DNA of 52,312 bases, from NCBI GenBank assembly GCA_046546095.1, contig JBKGYK010000013.1, forward strand, positions 1-52,312, given 5' to 3'. Numbering within the stretch: position 1 is the stretch's first letter; each line of letters starts with the position of its first letter. Shown in pieces: positions 17,553 through 25,448 of this stretch. The notes under the pieces were generated by a model. It ran no database searches. It had not been told where the DNA came from and was given only the letters and a program-made list of their open reading frames with translations. The translations under genes were made by a program, and so were the position numbers. The DNA is from JAQIBY01 sp046546095 (GTDB lineage: Bacteria; Bacteroidota; Bacteroidia; Bacteroidales; ML635J-15).

Positions 17553-19271
17553 TTACCTCTTCAACAGTTTTTTCAATGATTTCCATGAACGTGTATTCAA
17601 TACATCATTTTTTTCCAGCCAGCCCCGGCGTGCCTGTGCAACACCATAGCGCATATAATTCAGGCTGTCTTTGGAATGTGCATCTGTAGAAATTGCAAGT
17701 TTCACGCCTTTCTCTTTGGCAATCCGGGCATTTTCATCATTCAAATCCAGGCGTTGAGGATTGGCGTTAATTTCCAGATAACAACCTTTGTCTTTTGCTT
17801 CGTCAAGCACTGCTTTGATATCTATGTCGTAAGCGCTTCGTTCCCCAAGCATCCGGCCGGTAGGATGAGCCAGAATGTTAAAGTGAGGATTTTCCATAGC
17901 TTTTAATACACGTTGGGTTTGCTCTTTTCGGGACAGGTTCCTATTGTAATGAATGGCACCAATCACAAAATCCAGTTCTTTCAATATATCATCAGATAAG
18001 TCCAGTGTTCCGTCTTTCAGAATATCCACTTCAATGGCTTTACATATCCTGAAATCAGAAAATGATTCATTCAGTTCATTGATTTCTTCAATCTGCTCTC
18101 CCAGCCTTTTCTCATCAAGCCCGTCAGCCATACTGACTTTTTTGGAATGATCGCTGACTGCATAATAATCATATCCCATATCTTTTGCTGCCTGTGCCAT
18201 CTCTTTCAGGCTGTAGAGGCCGTCAGTACGCTTTGTGTGGGTATGCAAATCTCCCCTGATGTCTTCAGGTTTGATCAGATTGGGGAGCTTATCATCCCTG
18301 GCAGCCTCAATTTCCCCTCGGTTCTCCCGGAGTTCAGGCTCAATGTACTTTAGACCGAGGGCCTTATACATTGATTTTTCCGTTTTGGATGCCAGTTTTT
18401 CATCATCTTTATGCACTCCGTATTCATTCAGGGTATAATCCTTTTTCTGCGCAATCTTTCGCAGGGCTATGCTGTGTTCTTTTGCTCCGGTAAAGTACAG
18501 AAGGGCTGCTCCAAAAGAATTTTTATCTACAAGCCTGAGATCAACCTGCACACCATTTCTGAGTTTAACGGACGATTTGGTATCACCTTGGGAAAGCACC
18601 CTGTCCACATCCTCAAAGGTGGTGAATGCACGCATACATTTTTCTTTGTCTTTGCTGGTCACAAGAATGTCAATATCTCCCAGGGTGGCTTTTTTTCTTC
18701 GATAGGAACCCGCAACTTCAATATCATCCACTTTGTCCTTCATGTATTCTTTCAGTGATGTGGCAATTTTATCTCCTTCACTCCATTTGATACGATCTGA
18801 ACCACCTTTATCTGCATATTCCTCAATTTCTTTAAGAATGTTTTCAACCGTCTTTTTGCCGAAACCTTCCAGCGATTCTATATCACCACTTTTTGCAGCT
18901 TTTTTGAGATCATCAATGGAGTCAATATCCAGCTCTTCATACAGTGTTTTGGTCCGCCGGGGACCCATTTGCTCAAGACTCATTATTTCAAGCAATGATT
19001 CCGGAATCTCTTTTTTCAGATTCTCAAGCTGCTTGAGCTTTCCGGTATTGACAATTTCCTCAACTTTTTCCTGAATGCTATCACCTATACCAGAAATTTC
19101 AGACAAATCCTCACCTTCCCTGATCTCTTTTGCAAGTCGGCCGGAATAGCCGGAAAGAATCCGCACAGCATTTCTGTACGCCCTTACCCTGAATTCATTT
19201 TCTCCTTTTATTTCAAGTAAATCGGCAAGTTCATTCAACTGATCAACAATGTCTTTATTATATACGGGCAT
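17553..19271 (-). CDS. polX: Family X DNA polymerase with PHP domain (PolX)
   Basis: 572 aa. Bacterial PolX fills short gaps and its PHP domain provides 3'-5' exonuclease and, in several species, abasic-site endonuclease activity. An N-terminal 8-kDa-like helix-hairpin-helix part (RAYRNAVRIL, EISGIGDSI, EQMGPRRTKTLYEEL) leads into the pol-beta palm with GSYRRKKATLGDIDILV at about residue 188. The C-terminal PHP domain starts at about residue 340 with GDLHTHTKRTDG. It keeps further metal ligands in AVSDHSKK, EVDIL, GAIHYN, ILAHPTGR and STDAHS. All catalytic elements appear intact. It is the first gene of the leftward group polX-ligA-pps-fpg. Confidence 0.95.
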   Translation of the reverse strand: MPVYNKDIVDQLNELADLLEIKGENEFRVRAYRNAVRILSGYSGRLAKEIREGEDLSEISGIGDSIQEKVEEIVNTGKLKQLENLKKEIPESLLEIMSLEQMGPRRTKTLYEELDIDSIDDLKKAAKSGDIESLEGFGKKTVENILKEIEEYADKGGSDRIKWSEGDKIATSLKEYMKDKVDDIEVAGSYRRKKATLGDIDILVTSKDKEKCMRAFTTFEDVDRVLSQGDTKSSVKLRNGVQVDLRLVDKNSFGAALLYFTGAKEHSIALRKIAQKKDYTLNEYGVHKDDEKLASKTEKSMYKALGLKYIEPELRENRGEIEAARDDKLPNLIKPEDIRGDLHTHTKRTDGLYSLKEMAQAAKDMGYDYYAVSDHSKKVSMADGLDEKRLGEQIEEINELNESFSDFRICKAIEVDILKDGTLDLSDDILKELDFVIGAIHYNRNLSRKEQTQRVLKAMENPHFNILAHPTGRMLGERSAYDIDIKAVLDEAKDKGCYLEINANPQRLDLNDENARIAKEKGVKLAISTDAHSKDSLNYMRYGVAQARRGWLEKNDVLNTRSWKSLKKLLKR

Positions 19272-19448
19272 ATTTTTCCACTTTTACATTATCAGACACA
19301 AATCATTGATTATGTGCAACTATCATGTAAGAATACTACAGATTACACCTTGGAAAGGTTCAGTTTAAACATGCTTTATCCCGCAGAGAAAAAAATGGGT
19401 TTTCAACATGCATCAACAGAGGCAAAAACGAAACTGACTTACTTGTAT

Positions 19449-20069
19449 CTAGTATTTATCCGGGATAGCTTTAAAGGTATATCCTTTTTTAGCCAGATGC
19501 TCCAGCACTCCGGGCAGACAGGACAGTACATTTTTGGAGGCTTTCAGGGAATCATGGAACACGATGATGGATCCCGGTTTCACGGAACTCACTACATTGG
19601 TAAAGCAGTTATCGGGTGACAGTTTTGGATTATAATCATGACTAAGTATTTCCCACATAACAATGGTAAAATGTTTCGCCAGTTGTTTGGCTTCCTTCCT
19701 TCTAATACGTCCGTATGGCGGCCGGAAGAGCGAAGACTTAAGAATTTTGTGGGCCATGGCAACATCTTCAACATATTTATCCACGCTTGTGCGGAAGCCT
19801 TTCAGGTGGCTGTATGAGTGATTTCCGATACGGTGTCCCTGATCTGTGATTTTTTGCAGCAATTCAGGATAATGCTCTGCATTTCGTCCCAGGCAAAAAA
19901 ATGTTCCTTTTGCATCATACTTTTCAAGAATGCTCAGTACCTGATCCGTTATTCCGGGAGTTGGGCCATCATCAAAAGTAAGGAATACGGATTTATTATC
20001 ATCCGGGACACGCCAGAGATGATTCTGCCATGGTGTATTTTGTATAAAACCAGGTATTTTACTTAACAT
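19449..20069 (-). CDS. NodB-type polysaccharide deacetylase
   Basis: 206 aa, a compact catalytic domain. The family (carbohydrate esterase 4) removes N- or O-acetyl groups from chitin-like polymers, peptidoglycan or exopolysaccharide. Motif 1 is TFDDGPTP (D33, D34), motif 2 HSYSH (metal ligands H84 and H88), motif 3 RPPYGR and a late histidine is in IIVFHDS. No convincing signal peptide is present, although the first 20 residues are mildly hydrophobic. It stands alone, leftward, with a -7 box at 20088-20095. The substrate cannot be inferred. Confidence 0.9.
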   Translation of the reverse strand: MLSKIPGFIQNTPWQNHLWRVPDDNKSVFLTFDDGPTPGITDQVLSILEKYDAKGTFFCLGRNAEHYPELLQKITDQGHRIGNHSYSHLKGFRTSVDKYVEDVAMAHKILKSSLFRPPYGRIRRKEAKQLAKHFTIVMWEILSHDYNPKLSPDNCFTNVVSSVKPGSIIVFHDSLKASKNVLSCLPGVLEHLAKKGYTFKAIPDKY

Positions 20070-20087
20070 AACAGCCTTCTACATTTG

Positions 20088-20095
20088 CAAAGGTA
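20088..20095 (-). promoter_or_regulatory. -7 box of the deacetylase promoter
   Basis: On the minus strand the sequence is TACCTTTG, an exact match to TAnnTTTG, giving a start near 20083 and a leader of about 14 bases. No well-spaced -33 element was seen. Confidence 0.45.
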
Positions 20096-20185
20096 AGACT
20101 TTTTGTCGCCAAATGAATTTTACTCACCAAAAAATCATAACATGTGAAAATCAGCAGATATTTTCTTTTAAAAATGAAAATATAT

Positions 20186-20215
20186 TTTTGATTTGATAAA
20201 AATTTCATATTTTTG
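20186..20215 (+). promoter_or_regulatory. Promoter of the tRNA-Gln pair
   Basis: TTTTG at 20186-20190 and TATTTTTG at 20208-20215 (exact TAnnTTTG) lie directly upstream of the first tRNA, in very A/T-rich DNA. The 17-base spacer is slightly shorter than typical. Transcription would begin near 20220, 20 bases before the tRNA. Confidence 0.55.
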
Positions 20216-20240
20216 CATTCCCCTTGTGGGAAAATCGGAT

Positions 20241-20311
20241 TGTCCGATGGTGTAATGGCAGCACTGCAGGTTTTGGTCCTGCCAGTCCAGGTTCGAATCC
20301 TGGTCGGACAA
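20241..20311 (+). tRNA. tRNA-Gln (anticodon TTG)
   Basis: The acceptor stem TGTCCGA pairs with TCGGACA, giving the U1-A72 pair typical of tRNA-Gln. The anticodon stem is GCAGG/CCTGC with loop TTTTGGT, placing TTG at 34-36. The T arm is CCAGG-TTCGAAT-CCTGG and the D arm GGTGTAATGGCAGCAC. The CCA end is not encoded. It reads CAA and, by wobble, CAG codons. Confidence 0.95.
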
Positions 20312-20334
20312 CAAAAAATGAAAAATTGACATTC

Positions 20335-20406
20335 TGACCTGTGGTGTAATTGGCAACACATGAGATTCTGGTTCTTAAATTCCAGGTTCAAGTCCTGGCA
20401 GGTCAA
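20335..20406 (+). tRNA. tRNA-Gln (anticodon CTG)
   Basis: TGACCTG pairs perfectly with CAGGTCA over 7 bp, again with U1-A72. The D stem is GTGT/ACAC. The anticodon stem TGAGA/TCTTA (one G-T pair) carries loop TTCTGGT with CTG at 34-36. The T arm is CCAGG-TTCAAGT-CCTGG. It follows the TTG isoacceptor by 23 bases and is probably processed from the same transcript. Confidence 0.9.
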
Positions 20407-20410
20407 CAAC

Positions 20411-20442
20411 AAAAGGTTGTTTCGAAAGAGGCGACCTTTTTT
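20411..20442 (+). terminator. Terminator of the tRNA-Gln transcript
   Basis: AAAAGGT (20411-20417) and ACCTTTT (20434-20440) form a stem that continues into T residues, 5 bases after the second tRNA. It also separates the tRNAs from the convergent acyl-protein synthetase gene, whose stop is at 20463. Confidence 0.75.
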
Positions 20443-20462
20443 GTTTGTATAATTTTGGTTTA

Positions 20463-21440
20463 TTACAAGAGCAAATTGCAGCCTCTGATATCGCTGAAGT
20501 CCAATCGTCCGGACACCACAAATCCTTCCTTTGTGGATTTTCCAAGGTCTTTGGTTTCCAGAAAAGCACAGGAGTGGATGTTGGCCAGGTCAATAACATT
20601 GATGAGGCCCTGTTGATTGTGAGACAGATATTGTCTGGGATCATGGATATCCCGGATAAGCACTTTCATCCAGGGCGGTGTTTTGAAAACATCTGAATTT
20701 GTTTTATAAGCCTGTGACAAGAGCTCTGTCATACCGTATTCAGAGTGTATCTCTTTGGGATGCAGTGCCTCACGGATGATATTGTGCAATTCATCCCGTA
20801 TAATTTCTTTTCTGCGGCCTTTCATTCCTCCTGTTTCCAGTACAATGGTATTTTTCAGATCAAAGTCCGGGATTTCTGCAAGATCCAGCAAGGCAAAGCT
20901 AACACCAATCAGTAGTGGTTGCAAGCCCAGATTTACAGCTTTGCTGATGGATTGTTTCAATGCTTTGCTATGGCCCAGGAAGAAGTCTCCGGTAAAATCA
21001 GGATTCTGCTCCATCAGGCTTTTTGCCATATATACCAGGGAAGCATTTCCCCGCTCAATATAGGAAGGCAGTAAAGCATGTACAGCATAATCTGCCGGGT
21101 TGCCGTAAAAATAGCTAAATGCCTGAAGCAGACTTTTGCGATAAAGACTTTCGTCTTTGATTACATGCTTTGAAATATGACCGGCTCCGGTTCCGCTGGA
21201 ATGAAAAACAATCCCGGGGTAAAAGTCTCCTGTTTTCACTTCATGTGTTTTGAAAAACTCAACAGGCATACAGGGAATATCAGCTATGGAAGTAACATCC
21301 CGGGGGTATATTCCCAGGGCATTGACAAAATTGTGATAAATCTGATTATACCGGTATTGATATTTGAATATTTGCAGGGCAACAGAAGCAAAATCTGTTT
21401 CATTGCGTATTTCAAATATTTGTTTTTCCAGTGCTTTCAT
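20463..21440 (-). CDS. LuxE-like acyl-protein synthetase family protein
   Basis: 325 aa from ATG 21440; the longer frame would begin at a TTG inside a promoter/terminator region. LuxE enzymes form acyl-AMP and pass the acyl group to a cysteine on themselves or a partner. The fold is recognisable: MPVEFFKTHEV at about residue 60, the glycine/serine-rich nucleotide loop HSSGTGAG, ETGGMKGRRKEIIRDEL, SEYGMTELLSQAY and the C-terminal VSGRLDFSDIRGC. The last motifs parallel those of adenylate-forming enzymes. No LuxC reductase, LuxD transferase or acyl-carrier gene is adjacent, so the acyl acceptor is unknown. It is probably cytoplasmic. Confidence 0.85.
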   Translation of the reverse strand: MKALEKQIFEIRNETDFASVALQIFKYQYRYNQIYHNFVNALGIYPRDVTSIADIPCMPVEFFKTHEVKTGDFYPGIVFHSSGTGAGHISKHVIKDESLYRKSLLQAFSYFYGNPADYAVHALLPSYIERGNASLVYMAKSLMEQNPDFTGDFFLGHSKALKQSISKAVNLGLQPLLIGVSFALLDLAEIPDFDLKNTIVLETGGMKGRRKEIIRDELHNIIREALHPKEIHSEYGMTELLSQAYKTNSDVFKTPPWMKVLIRDIHDPRQYLSHNQQGLINVIDLANIHSCAFLETKDLGKSTKEGFVVSGRLDFSDIRGCNLLL

Positions 21441-21448
21441 AGGGCAAC

Positions 21449-21475
21449 AAAAAAGGAGAACCTTACGATTCTCCT
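21449..21475 (-). terminator. Intrinsic terminator of the secreted-protein gene
   Basis: On the minus strand AGGAGAA (21475-21469) and TTCTCCT (21460-21454) form a 7-bp stem with an 8-nt loop, followed by six T (21454-21449). It lies 22 bases after the stop at 21497 and only 9 bases before the ATG of the next gene. Confidence 0.75.
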
Positions 21476-21476
21476 G

Positions 21477-21510
21477 CAAATATACGGTGTAAATCGTTAT
21501 CGTTTTTCAA
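21477..21510 (-). promoter_or_regulatory. Promoter of the acyl-protein synthetase gene
   Basis: On the minus strand TATATTTG (21484-21477) is an exact TAnnTTTG. A TTG at 21510-21508 lies 23 bases further up, a slightly long spacing. Transcription would start near 21472, inside the first arm of the adjoining terminator hairpin. Confidence 0.5.
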
Positions 21511-22285
21511 TTTCCACAACACTATCACCATAGCTCAGATAATACAGCCCTGTCGGCAAATCATCGACATCAATGACCCTACCACCTCCAAATCTCAATC
21601 TTTCGCCAAACTCATTGTAAAGTTCATATAGAGTTTCTTTGGAAAAAACAATTTCATCTTTTATTCTTTTGCGTGTTCTTAGCTTTACCGGATCAAAATC
21701 AAGTTGATATTTCAGGGTATCCGAATAATGTGTCCTGTTAAGGTGATCCACCTGTTTAAGCCTGTACATATTCAAACCATTGTGCGGATAAACCTTTACC
21801 TTGTAGGTATTGTCATCAGGTCCGCCGTATCCCATAAATTCATCAATCACCAGCCATCTGTCCCACCGGTACTCCTCAACATAGAACTTAAGTTTACTGG
21901 ATTCGCGGGTAGTCTGAAAAACCAGGTATCCATCTTTCATTTCATGCTCTGCCAATTCATAGGTGCTTAATGGTTTTAATACTTCCGGATTGATTATCAT
22001 AGGAGAGCAATCATCCTCGTGCTGAAATTCCACTGTTATTTCTTCACCCAGCTCAATATCCATACGGGTAAGAGAAATAACAAAGGCACTGGATCTTAAT
22101 TCATCAGGAATATTTTCCCCATTGACAGTAACATTGCTGATGCAAAACTCTCCTTTCTTATCATCAACCAAACTGTTTTTTACAAAAATATTTTTCCCTT
22201 GATAAATGCCTTCTACAATCATTTTCTCAGCAGATACACCGGAAAATATCAGTAAACACACCAGGGTGATAAGGATGCTTCTCAT
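21497..22285 (-). CDS. Small secreted protein with a T9SS type A-like C-terminus
   Basis: 262 aa from ATG 22285. This start gives a standard signal peptide (MRSILITLVCLLIF, ending GVSA) and lies about 20 bases after the predicted transcription start; an earlier in-frame ATG at 22312 falls in the promoter. The middle region is beta-rich and not recognised. The end resembles a T9SS type A sorting domain: LYNEFGERLRFGGGRVIDV, then LPTGLYYLSYGDSVVEI, which follows the usual pattern 'LYN..G......DV..LP.G.Y.L'. This predicts export across the outer membrane and surface attachment or release. The function is unknown. A terminator at 21449-21475 ends the transcript. Confidence 0.75.
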   Translation of the reverse strand: MRSILITLVCLLIFSGVSAEKMIVEGIYQGKNIFVKNSLVDDKKGEFCISNVTVNGENIPDELRSSAFVISLTRMDIELGEEITVEFQHEDDCSPMIINPEVLKPLSTYELAEHEMKDGYLVFQTTRESSKLKFYVEEYRWDRWLVIDEFMGYGGPDDNTYKVKVYPHNGLNMYRLKQVDHLNRTHYSDTLKYQLDFDPVKLRTRKRIKDEIVFSKETLYELYNEFGERLRFGGGRVIDVDDLPTGLYYLSYGDSVVEIEKR

Positions 22286-22309
22286 GATATTGGTTTTTCG
22301 ATTTGGAAA

Positions 22310-22339
22310 CAAATTTAATAATTATCATGAATCAAGCAA
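22310..22339 (-). promoter_or_regulatory. Promoter of the small secreted protein gene
   Basis: On the minus strand TTG (22339-22337), a 19-base spacer and TAAATTTG (22317-22310) match the Bacteroidota consensus exactly. It sets the coding start at 22285. Confidence 0.65.
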
Positions 22340-22411
22340 GTTTCATGCCTTGTTTTCTTTCCTTACCTATAATATTAATCTGATCATCCGGACAGGTAAG
22401 GCCAAATTCAA

Positions 22412-22759
22412 TCAGGCATTCTCCTTTAGCATATCCCAGTACTCAACAGCCTTACGCAGGTGCGGAATAACTATTGTTCCCCCAACAAGGCTGGCTACCG
22501 ACAAGGCTTCCATAAGTTCATCAGTACTGATGCCAATGTCGTAACATTGTTCAAGATGGTATTTCACGCAATCATCGCATCGGAGTACCATGGATGTTGT
22601 CAGCCCTATCAGCTCTTTGCTTTTAATATCAAGCGATCCGGCCTTGTATGTATTGGTATCCAGATTAAATATTCGTTTGATTACCAAATTATCTTTATCC
22701 AGAATTTGTTTGTTCATTTTTTCGCGGTATGCACGAAAGGCTTCAATTTTGTTTTCCAT
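22412..22759 (-). CDS. AhpD-like/carboxymuconolactone decarboxylase family protein
   Basis: 115 aa from ATG 22759, the start that fits the family (MENKIEAFRAYREKMN); an upstream ATG at 22777 is less likely. The redox pair CDDC (C61, C64) and a histidine at 68 match the AhpD-type CxxC...H active site. ELIGLTTSMVLRCDDC and the C-terminal IPHLRKAVEYW are typical of the short clade common in Bacteroidota. A disulfide or peroxide-related role is inferred from the family, not shown. The start overlaps the miaB end by 17 bases, so the two genes are probably one transcript. Confidence 0.88.
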   Translation of the reverse strand: MENKIEAFRAYREKMNKQILDKDNLVIKRIFNLDTNTYKAGSLDIKSKELIGLTTSMVLRCDDCVKYHLEQCYDIGISTDELMEALSVASLVGGTIVIPHLRKAVEYWDMLKENA

Positions 22760-24086
22760 ATGACAATTGTTTTCCAAGTAATGTGGCTGATGTACACGAG
22801 TTTATTATGACTTTCACCTTATCTCCGGGAGAAAAGTCATTGTCAGGTATAATCACAAGTTTATTCCGGCATGTTCGTCCGAACACTTCTTTATCTGAGC
22901 GTCTGGATTTTCCTTCGATCATGATTTCATATGATTTACCCACCTCCTCTTCATTGCTTTTCATGGACAATTTTCCCTGTAGCTCAATCAATTCATTGAG
23001 CCGACGTGTTTTAACATCTTCGGGCACATCATCATTTAGATTTGCAGCAGCATAAGTTCCCGGACGTTCTGAATATTTAAACATGAAGGATGAATCATAT
23101 GCAACTTCGCGCATAATATCAAGACTCTGCTGATGGTCTTCTTCCGTCTCTCCGGGGAAACCGGCAAAAATATCTGTACTGATACCACAATCAGGCATGA
23201 CAGCTTTAATTTTCTTCACCCTGTCAAGATACCATTCCCGGGTATATTTACGGTTCATGGCTTTCAGAATTTTGTTACTGCCGGATTGAACAGGCAAATG
23301 TATGTGCCGGCAAATATTATCACCCCGGGCCATGTTTTCAATGAGTTTATCAGAAATATCTTTTGGATGAGAAGTTGTAAACCGTATTCTCAGAGTGGGA
23401 AATTCATCAGCAACCAGTTTGAGCAGATCAGGAAAATCCAGCGCGTTTCCCCCGTCTTCCCATGCGTATGAGTTAACATTCTGCCCCAAAAGGGTCACCT
23501 CATGATAGTTGTTTGCATACAAATCCTTCACTTCATTAAGGATATCTGATGGTTTCCGGCTACGCTCCCTGCCTCTGGTGTAAGGCACTATGCAATAAGA
23601 GCAAAAATTGTTGCAACCTCTGGTGATGGATACAAAACCATTGACAGGAGAATTATCCAGCCGGTGGGGTAAAATATTCTCATAGGTTTCTGTCCTGCTC
23701 AATTCCAGATCAGATACAAATTCCTGTTTGCTGATATCTTCCAGAAGCCGGGGTAGTTGCCTGTAACTATCAGGACCTGCAACCAGATCAACACTGCCGT
23801 GCTCCCTGAATTGTTCTCCCACATGCTGAGCCATACAACCCAGAATGCCCAGTTTCATATGCTTGTGTTTTTTCCTGAGGCCCCTGAAATGCTCCAGTTT
23901 ATTCCATATGCGTTGTTCTGCATTTTCACGCACAGCGCAGGTATTCATCAAGACAAGTCCCGCACTTTCCATATTCTCTGAGGCAGTATATCCGGATTTC
24001 TCCAAAATGGCAGCAACAACTTCGCTGTCTGCTATGTTCATCTGACAACCAAAGGTTTCAATATAGTATGTTTTGTTATCATTCAT
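22743..24086 (-). CDS. miaB: tRNA-2-methylthio-N6-dimethylallyladenosine synthase
   Basis: 447 aa. This radical SAM methylthiotransferase adds the 2-methylthio group to i6A37 of tRNAs reading codons that start with U. The N-terminal cluster cysteines are C14 (FGCQMN), C50 (NTCAVRENA) and C84 (LGCMAQ). The radical SAM cluster is C158, C162 and C165 (RGCNNFCSYC). A C-terminal TRAM domain ends in INSCTSATLLGK. MiaB rather than MtaB or RimO is supported by the spacing and by TFGCQMN. The predicted promoter places transcription almost at the ATG. Confidence 0.95.
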   Translation of the reverse strand: MNDNKTYYIETFGCQMNIADSEVVAAILEKSGYTASENMESAGLVLMNTCAVRENAEQRIWNKLEHFRGLRKKHKHMKLGILGCMAQHVGEQFREHGSVDLVAGPDSYRQLPRLLEDISKQEFVSDLELSRTETYENILPHRLDNSPVNGFVSITRGCNNFCSYCIVPYTRGRERSRKPSDILNEVKDLYANNYHEVTLLGQNVNSYAWEDGGNALDFPDLLKLVADEFPTLRIRFTTSHPKDISDKLIENMARGDNICRHIHLPVQSGSNKILKAMNRKYTREWYLDRVKKIKAVMPDCGISTDIFAGFPGETEEDHQQSLDIMREVAYDSSFMFKYSERPGTYAAANLNDDVPEDVKTRRLNELIELQGKLSMKSNEEEVGKSYEIMIEGKSRRSDKEVFGRTCRNKLVIIPDNDFSPGDKVKVIINSCTSATLLGKQLSYGKQN

Positions 24087-24090
24087 GCTG

Positions 24091-24098
24091 CAAAATTA
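24091..24098 (-). promoter_or_regulatory. -7 box upstream of miaB
   Basis: On the minus strand TAATTTTG is an exact TAnnTTTG only 4 bases before the miaB ATG. With the usual spacing the transcript would start at or within one or two bases of the start codon. No -33 element is obvious. Confidence 0.4.
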
Positions 24099-24248
24099 GA
24101 TAATTTATCTGTAATGCAGTTATATTGAAAATCAGGAATACATGCCAAATCCTCTGAGATCAATTAAAAATGAAATTTCATATTCTTCGGGATTTTGAAT
24201 ATTTTTAGCCATTCAAAAGTAATGGTGAAATAAACTAAAACAATTGCT

Positions 24249-24995
24249 ATGTCAGGACACAGTAAATGGTCAACCATAAAGAGAAAAAAAGGCGCACTGG
24301 ATGCCAAGCGTTCGAAGATATTTTCCAGGCTTTCAAAGGAGATAACGATGGCTGTTAAAGAAGGTGGCGGCAATGATCCCGAAATGAATGCCAGATTAAG
24401 AACTGCCATTCAGAATGCCAAAGCTCAGAATATGCCCAAAGACAATATTGAGAGGGCTATAAAAAAAGGAGATTCCGATGAAGGCGGATTACAGGGAGCT
24501 ACCTTTGAAGGATACGGCCCCGGCGGTATTGCAATTTTTGTAGAATGCCTTACGGACAATAACAACCGGACTGTGGGCAGTGTACGTGCAATATTTACCA
24601 AGCGGGGCGGAAGTCTTGGTAAAAATGGTTCCCTCGGATTCCTGTTTGACAGAAAAGGTGTATTCACAATTCCGAAAGGAAATATTGACCCGGAAGAATT
24701 CGAACTTGAAATCATTGATGCAGGTGTCGATGAAATCGAAGATGAAGGTGATGTTCTTATGGTATATTGCCCGCTGGAAGCCTTTGGAGACGTACAGAAA
24801 AAACTGGAAGAAATGGGCATTGAGCCTGAAAGCTCAGAATTGCAACGCATCCCGAACAATACCACAAAAGTGGACGCAGAAACTGGCCAGAAGGTCATGG
24901 AAATGATTGATGCTTTTGAAGATGATGATGACGTACAGAATGTATTTCATAATATGGAAATGACCGATGAATTGATGGAAGCTTTAAATAAATGA
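24249..24995 (+). CDS. yebC: YebC/TACO1 family protein
   Basis: 248 aa, full length. The family was long called a transcriptional regulator (PmpR); recent work on relatives links it to translation of proline-rich stretches. N-terminal MSGHSKWSTIKRKKGALDAKR, then ARLRTAIQNAKAQNMPKDNIERAI, YEGYGPGG-like FEGYGPGGIAIFVE, and the glycine-rich KRGGSLGKNGSLGFLF are all standard. It is transcribed alone, divergently from miaB. The C-terminus is notably acidic (FEDDDDVQNVF), also common. Confidence 0.95.
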   Translation: MSGHSKWSTIKRKKGALDAKRSKIFSRLSKEITMAVKEGGGNDPEMNARLRTAIQNAKAQNMPKDNIERAIKKGDSDEGGLQGATFEGYGPGGIAIFVECLTDNNNRTVGSVRAIFTKRGGSLGKNGSLGFLFDRKGVFTIPKGNIDPEEFELEIIDAGVDEIEDEGDVLMVYCPLEAFGDVQKKLEEMGIEPESSELQRIPNNTTKVDAETGQKVMEMIDAFEDDDDVQNVFHNMEMTDELMEALNK

Positions 24996-25061
24996 TAATC
25001 AAAAGCCTGTGATAGCAATGCCATTCTCACTGAAATTTTTTGCATGTTTTTTGAAATTTTA

Positions 25062-25093
25062 TTTGCAAATAAAAAATATTTCCCTTTTCTTTG
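25062..25093 (+). promoter_or_regulatory. Promoter of tRNA-Glu
   Basis: TTTG (25062-25065), a 20-base spacer and TTTCTTTG (25086-25093), seven of eight matches to TAnnTTTG, lie 31 bases upstream of the tRNA. Confidence 0.6.
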
Positions 25094-25124
25094 CATTCCC
25101 TAATTCAAGATTAGGACAATGGAT

Positions 25125-25196
25125 GGTCCGTTCGTCTAGGGGTTAGGACGCCAGGTTTTCATCCTGGTAACAGGGGTTCGATTCCCCTACGGACTA
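25125..25196 (+). tRNA. tRNA-Glu (anticodon TTC)
   Basis: GGTCCGT pairs with ACGGACT (one G-T pair). The D arm contains TCTAGGGGTTAGGAC. The anticodon stem CCAGG/CCTGG carries loop TTTTCAT with TTC at 34-36. The T arm is AGGGG-TTCGATT-CCCCT. CCA is not fully encoded. Confidence 0.95.
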
Positions 25197-25199
25197 CCG

Positions 25200-25236
25200 A
25201 AAAGGCTGATTGCACAAAGCATTCAGCCTTTTTTTA
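25200..25236 (+). terminator. Terminator of tRNA-Glu
   Basis: AAAAGGCTGA (25200-25209) and TCAGCCTTTT (25223-25232) form a 10-bp stem, supported by an inner TGC/GCA pairing, with a following T-run. From 25237 to 25448 there is no gene that I can support. Confidence 0.85.
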
Positions 25237-25448
25237 TTCACACAGGTTGATGACAATTTCGGAACCCATCATATGCCCGGCTTCTTACTTATTTTCCTTT
25301 TGCCGGATTTTATTCTCATCATATTAGGGGCATTGAACAAACTTCATACCCTGATTTTTTTTTCTCTTGCCGCTTGTTATTATCAGCCGGAAATCCTTGG
25401 TTAATTCATCAAAAATTCGGACTTTCATGGCATCAATAGCAAAGAAAT

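Noticed and set aside
25210..25404. Small hydrophobic open frame after tRNA-Glu
   Set aside because: It begins inside the tRNA terminator, has no promoter of its own and no recognisable family; more likely non-coding.
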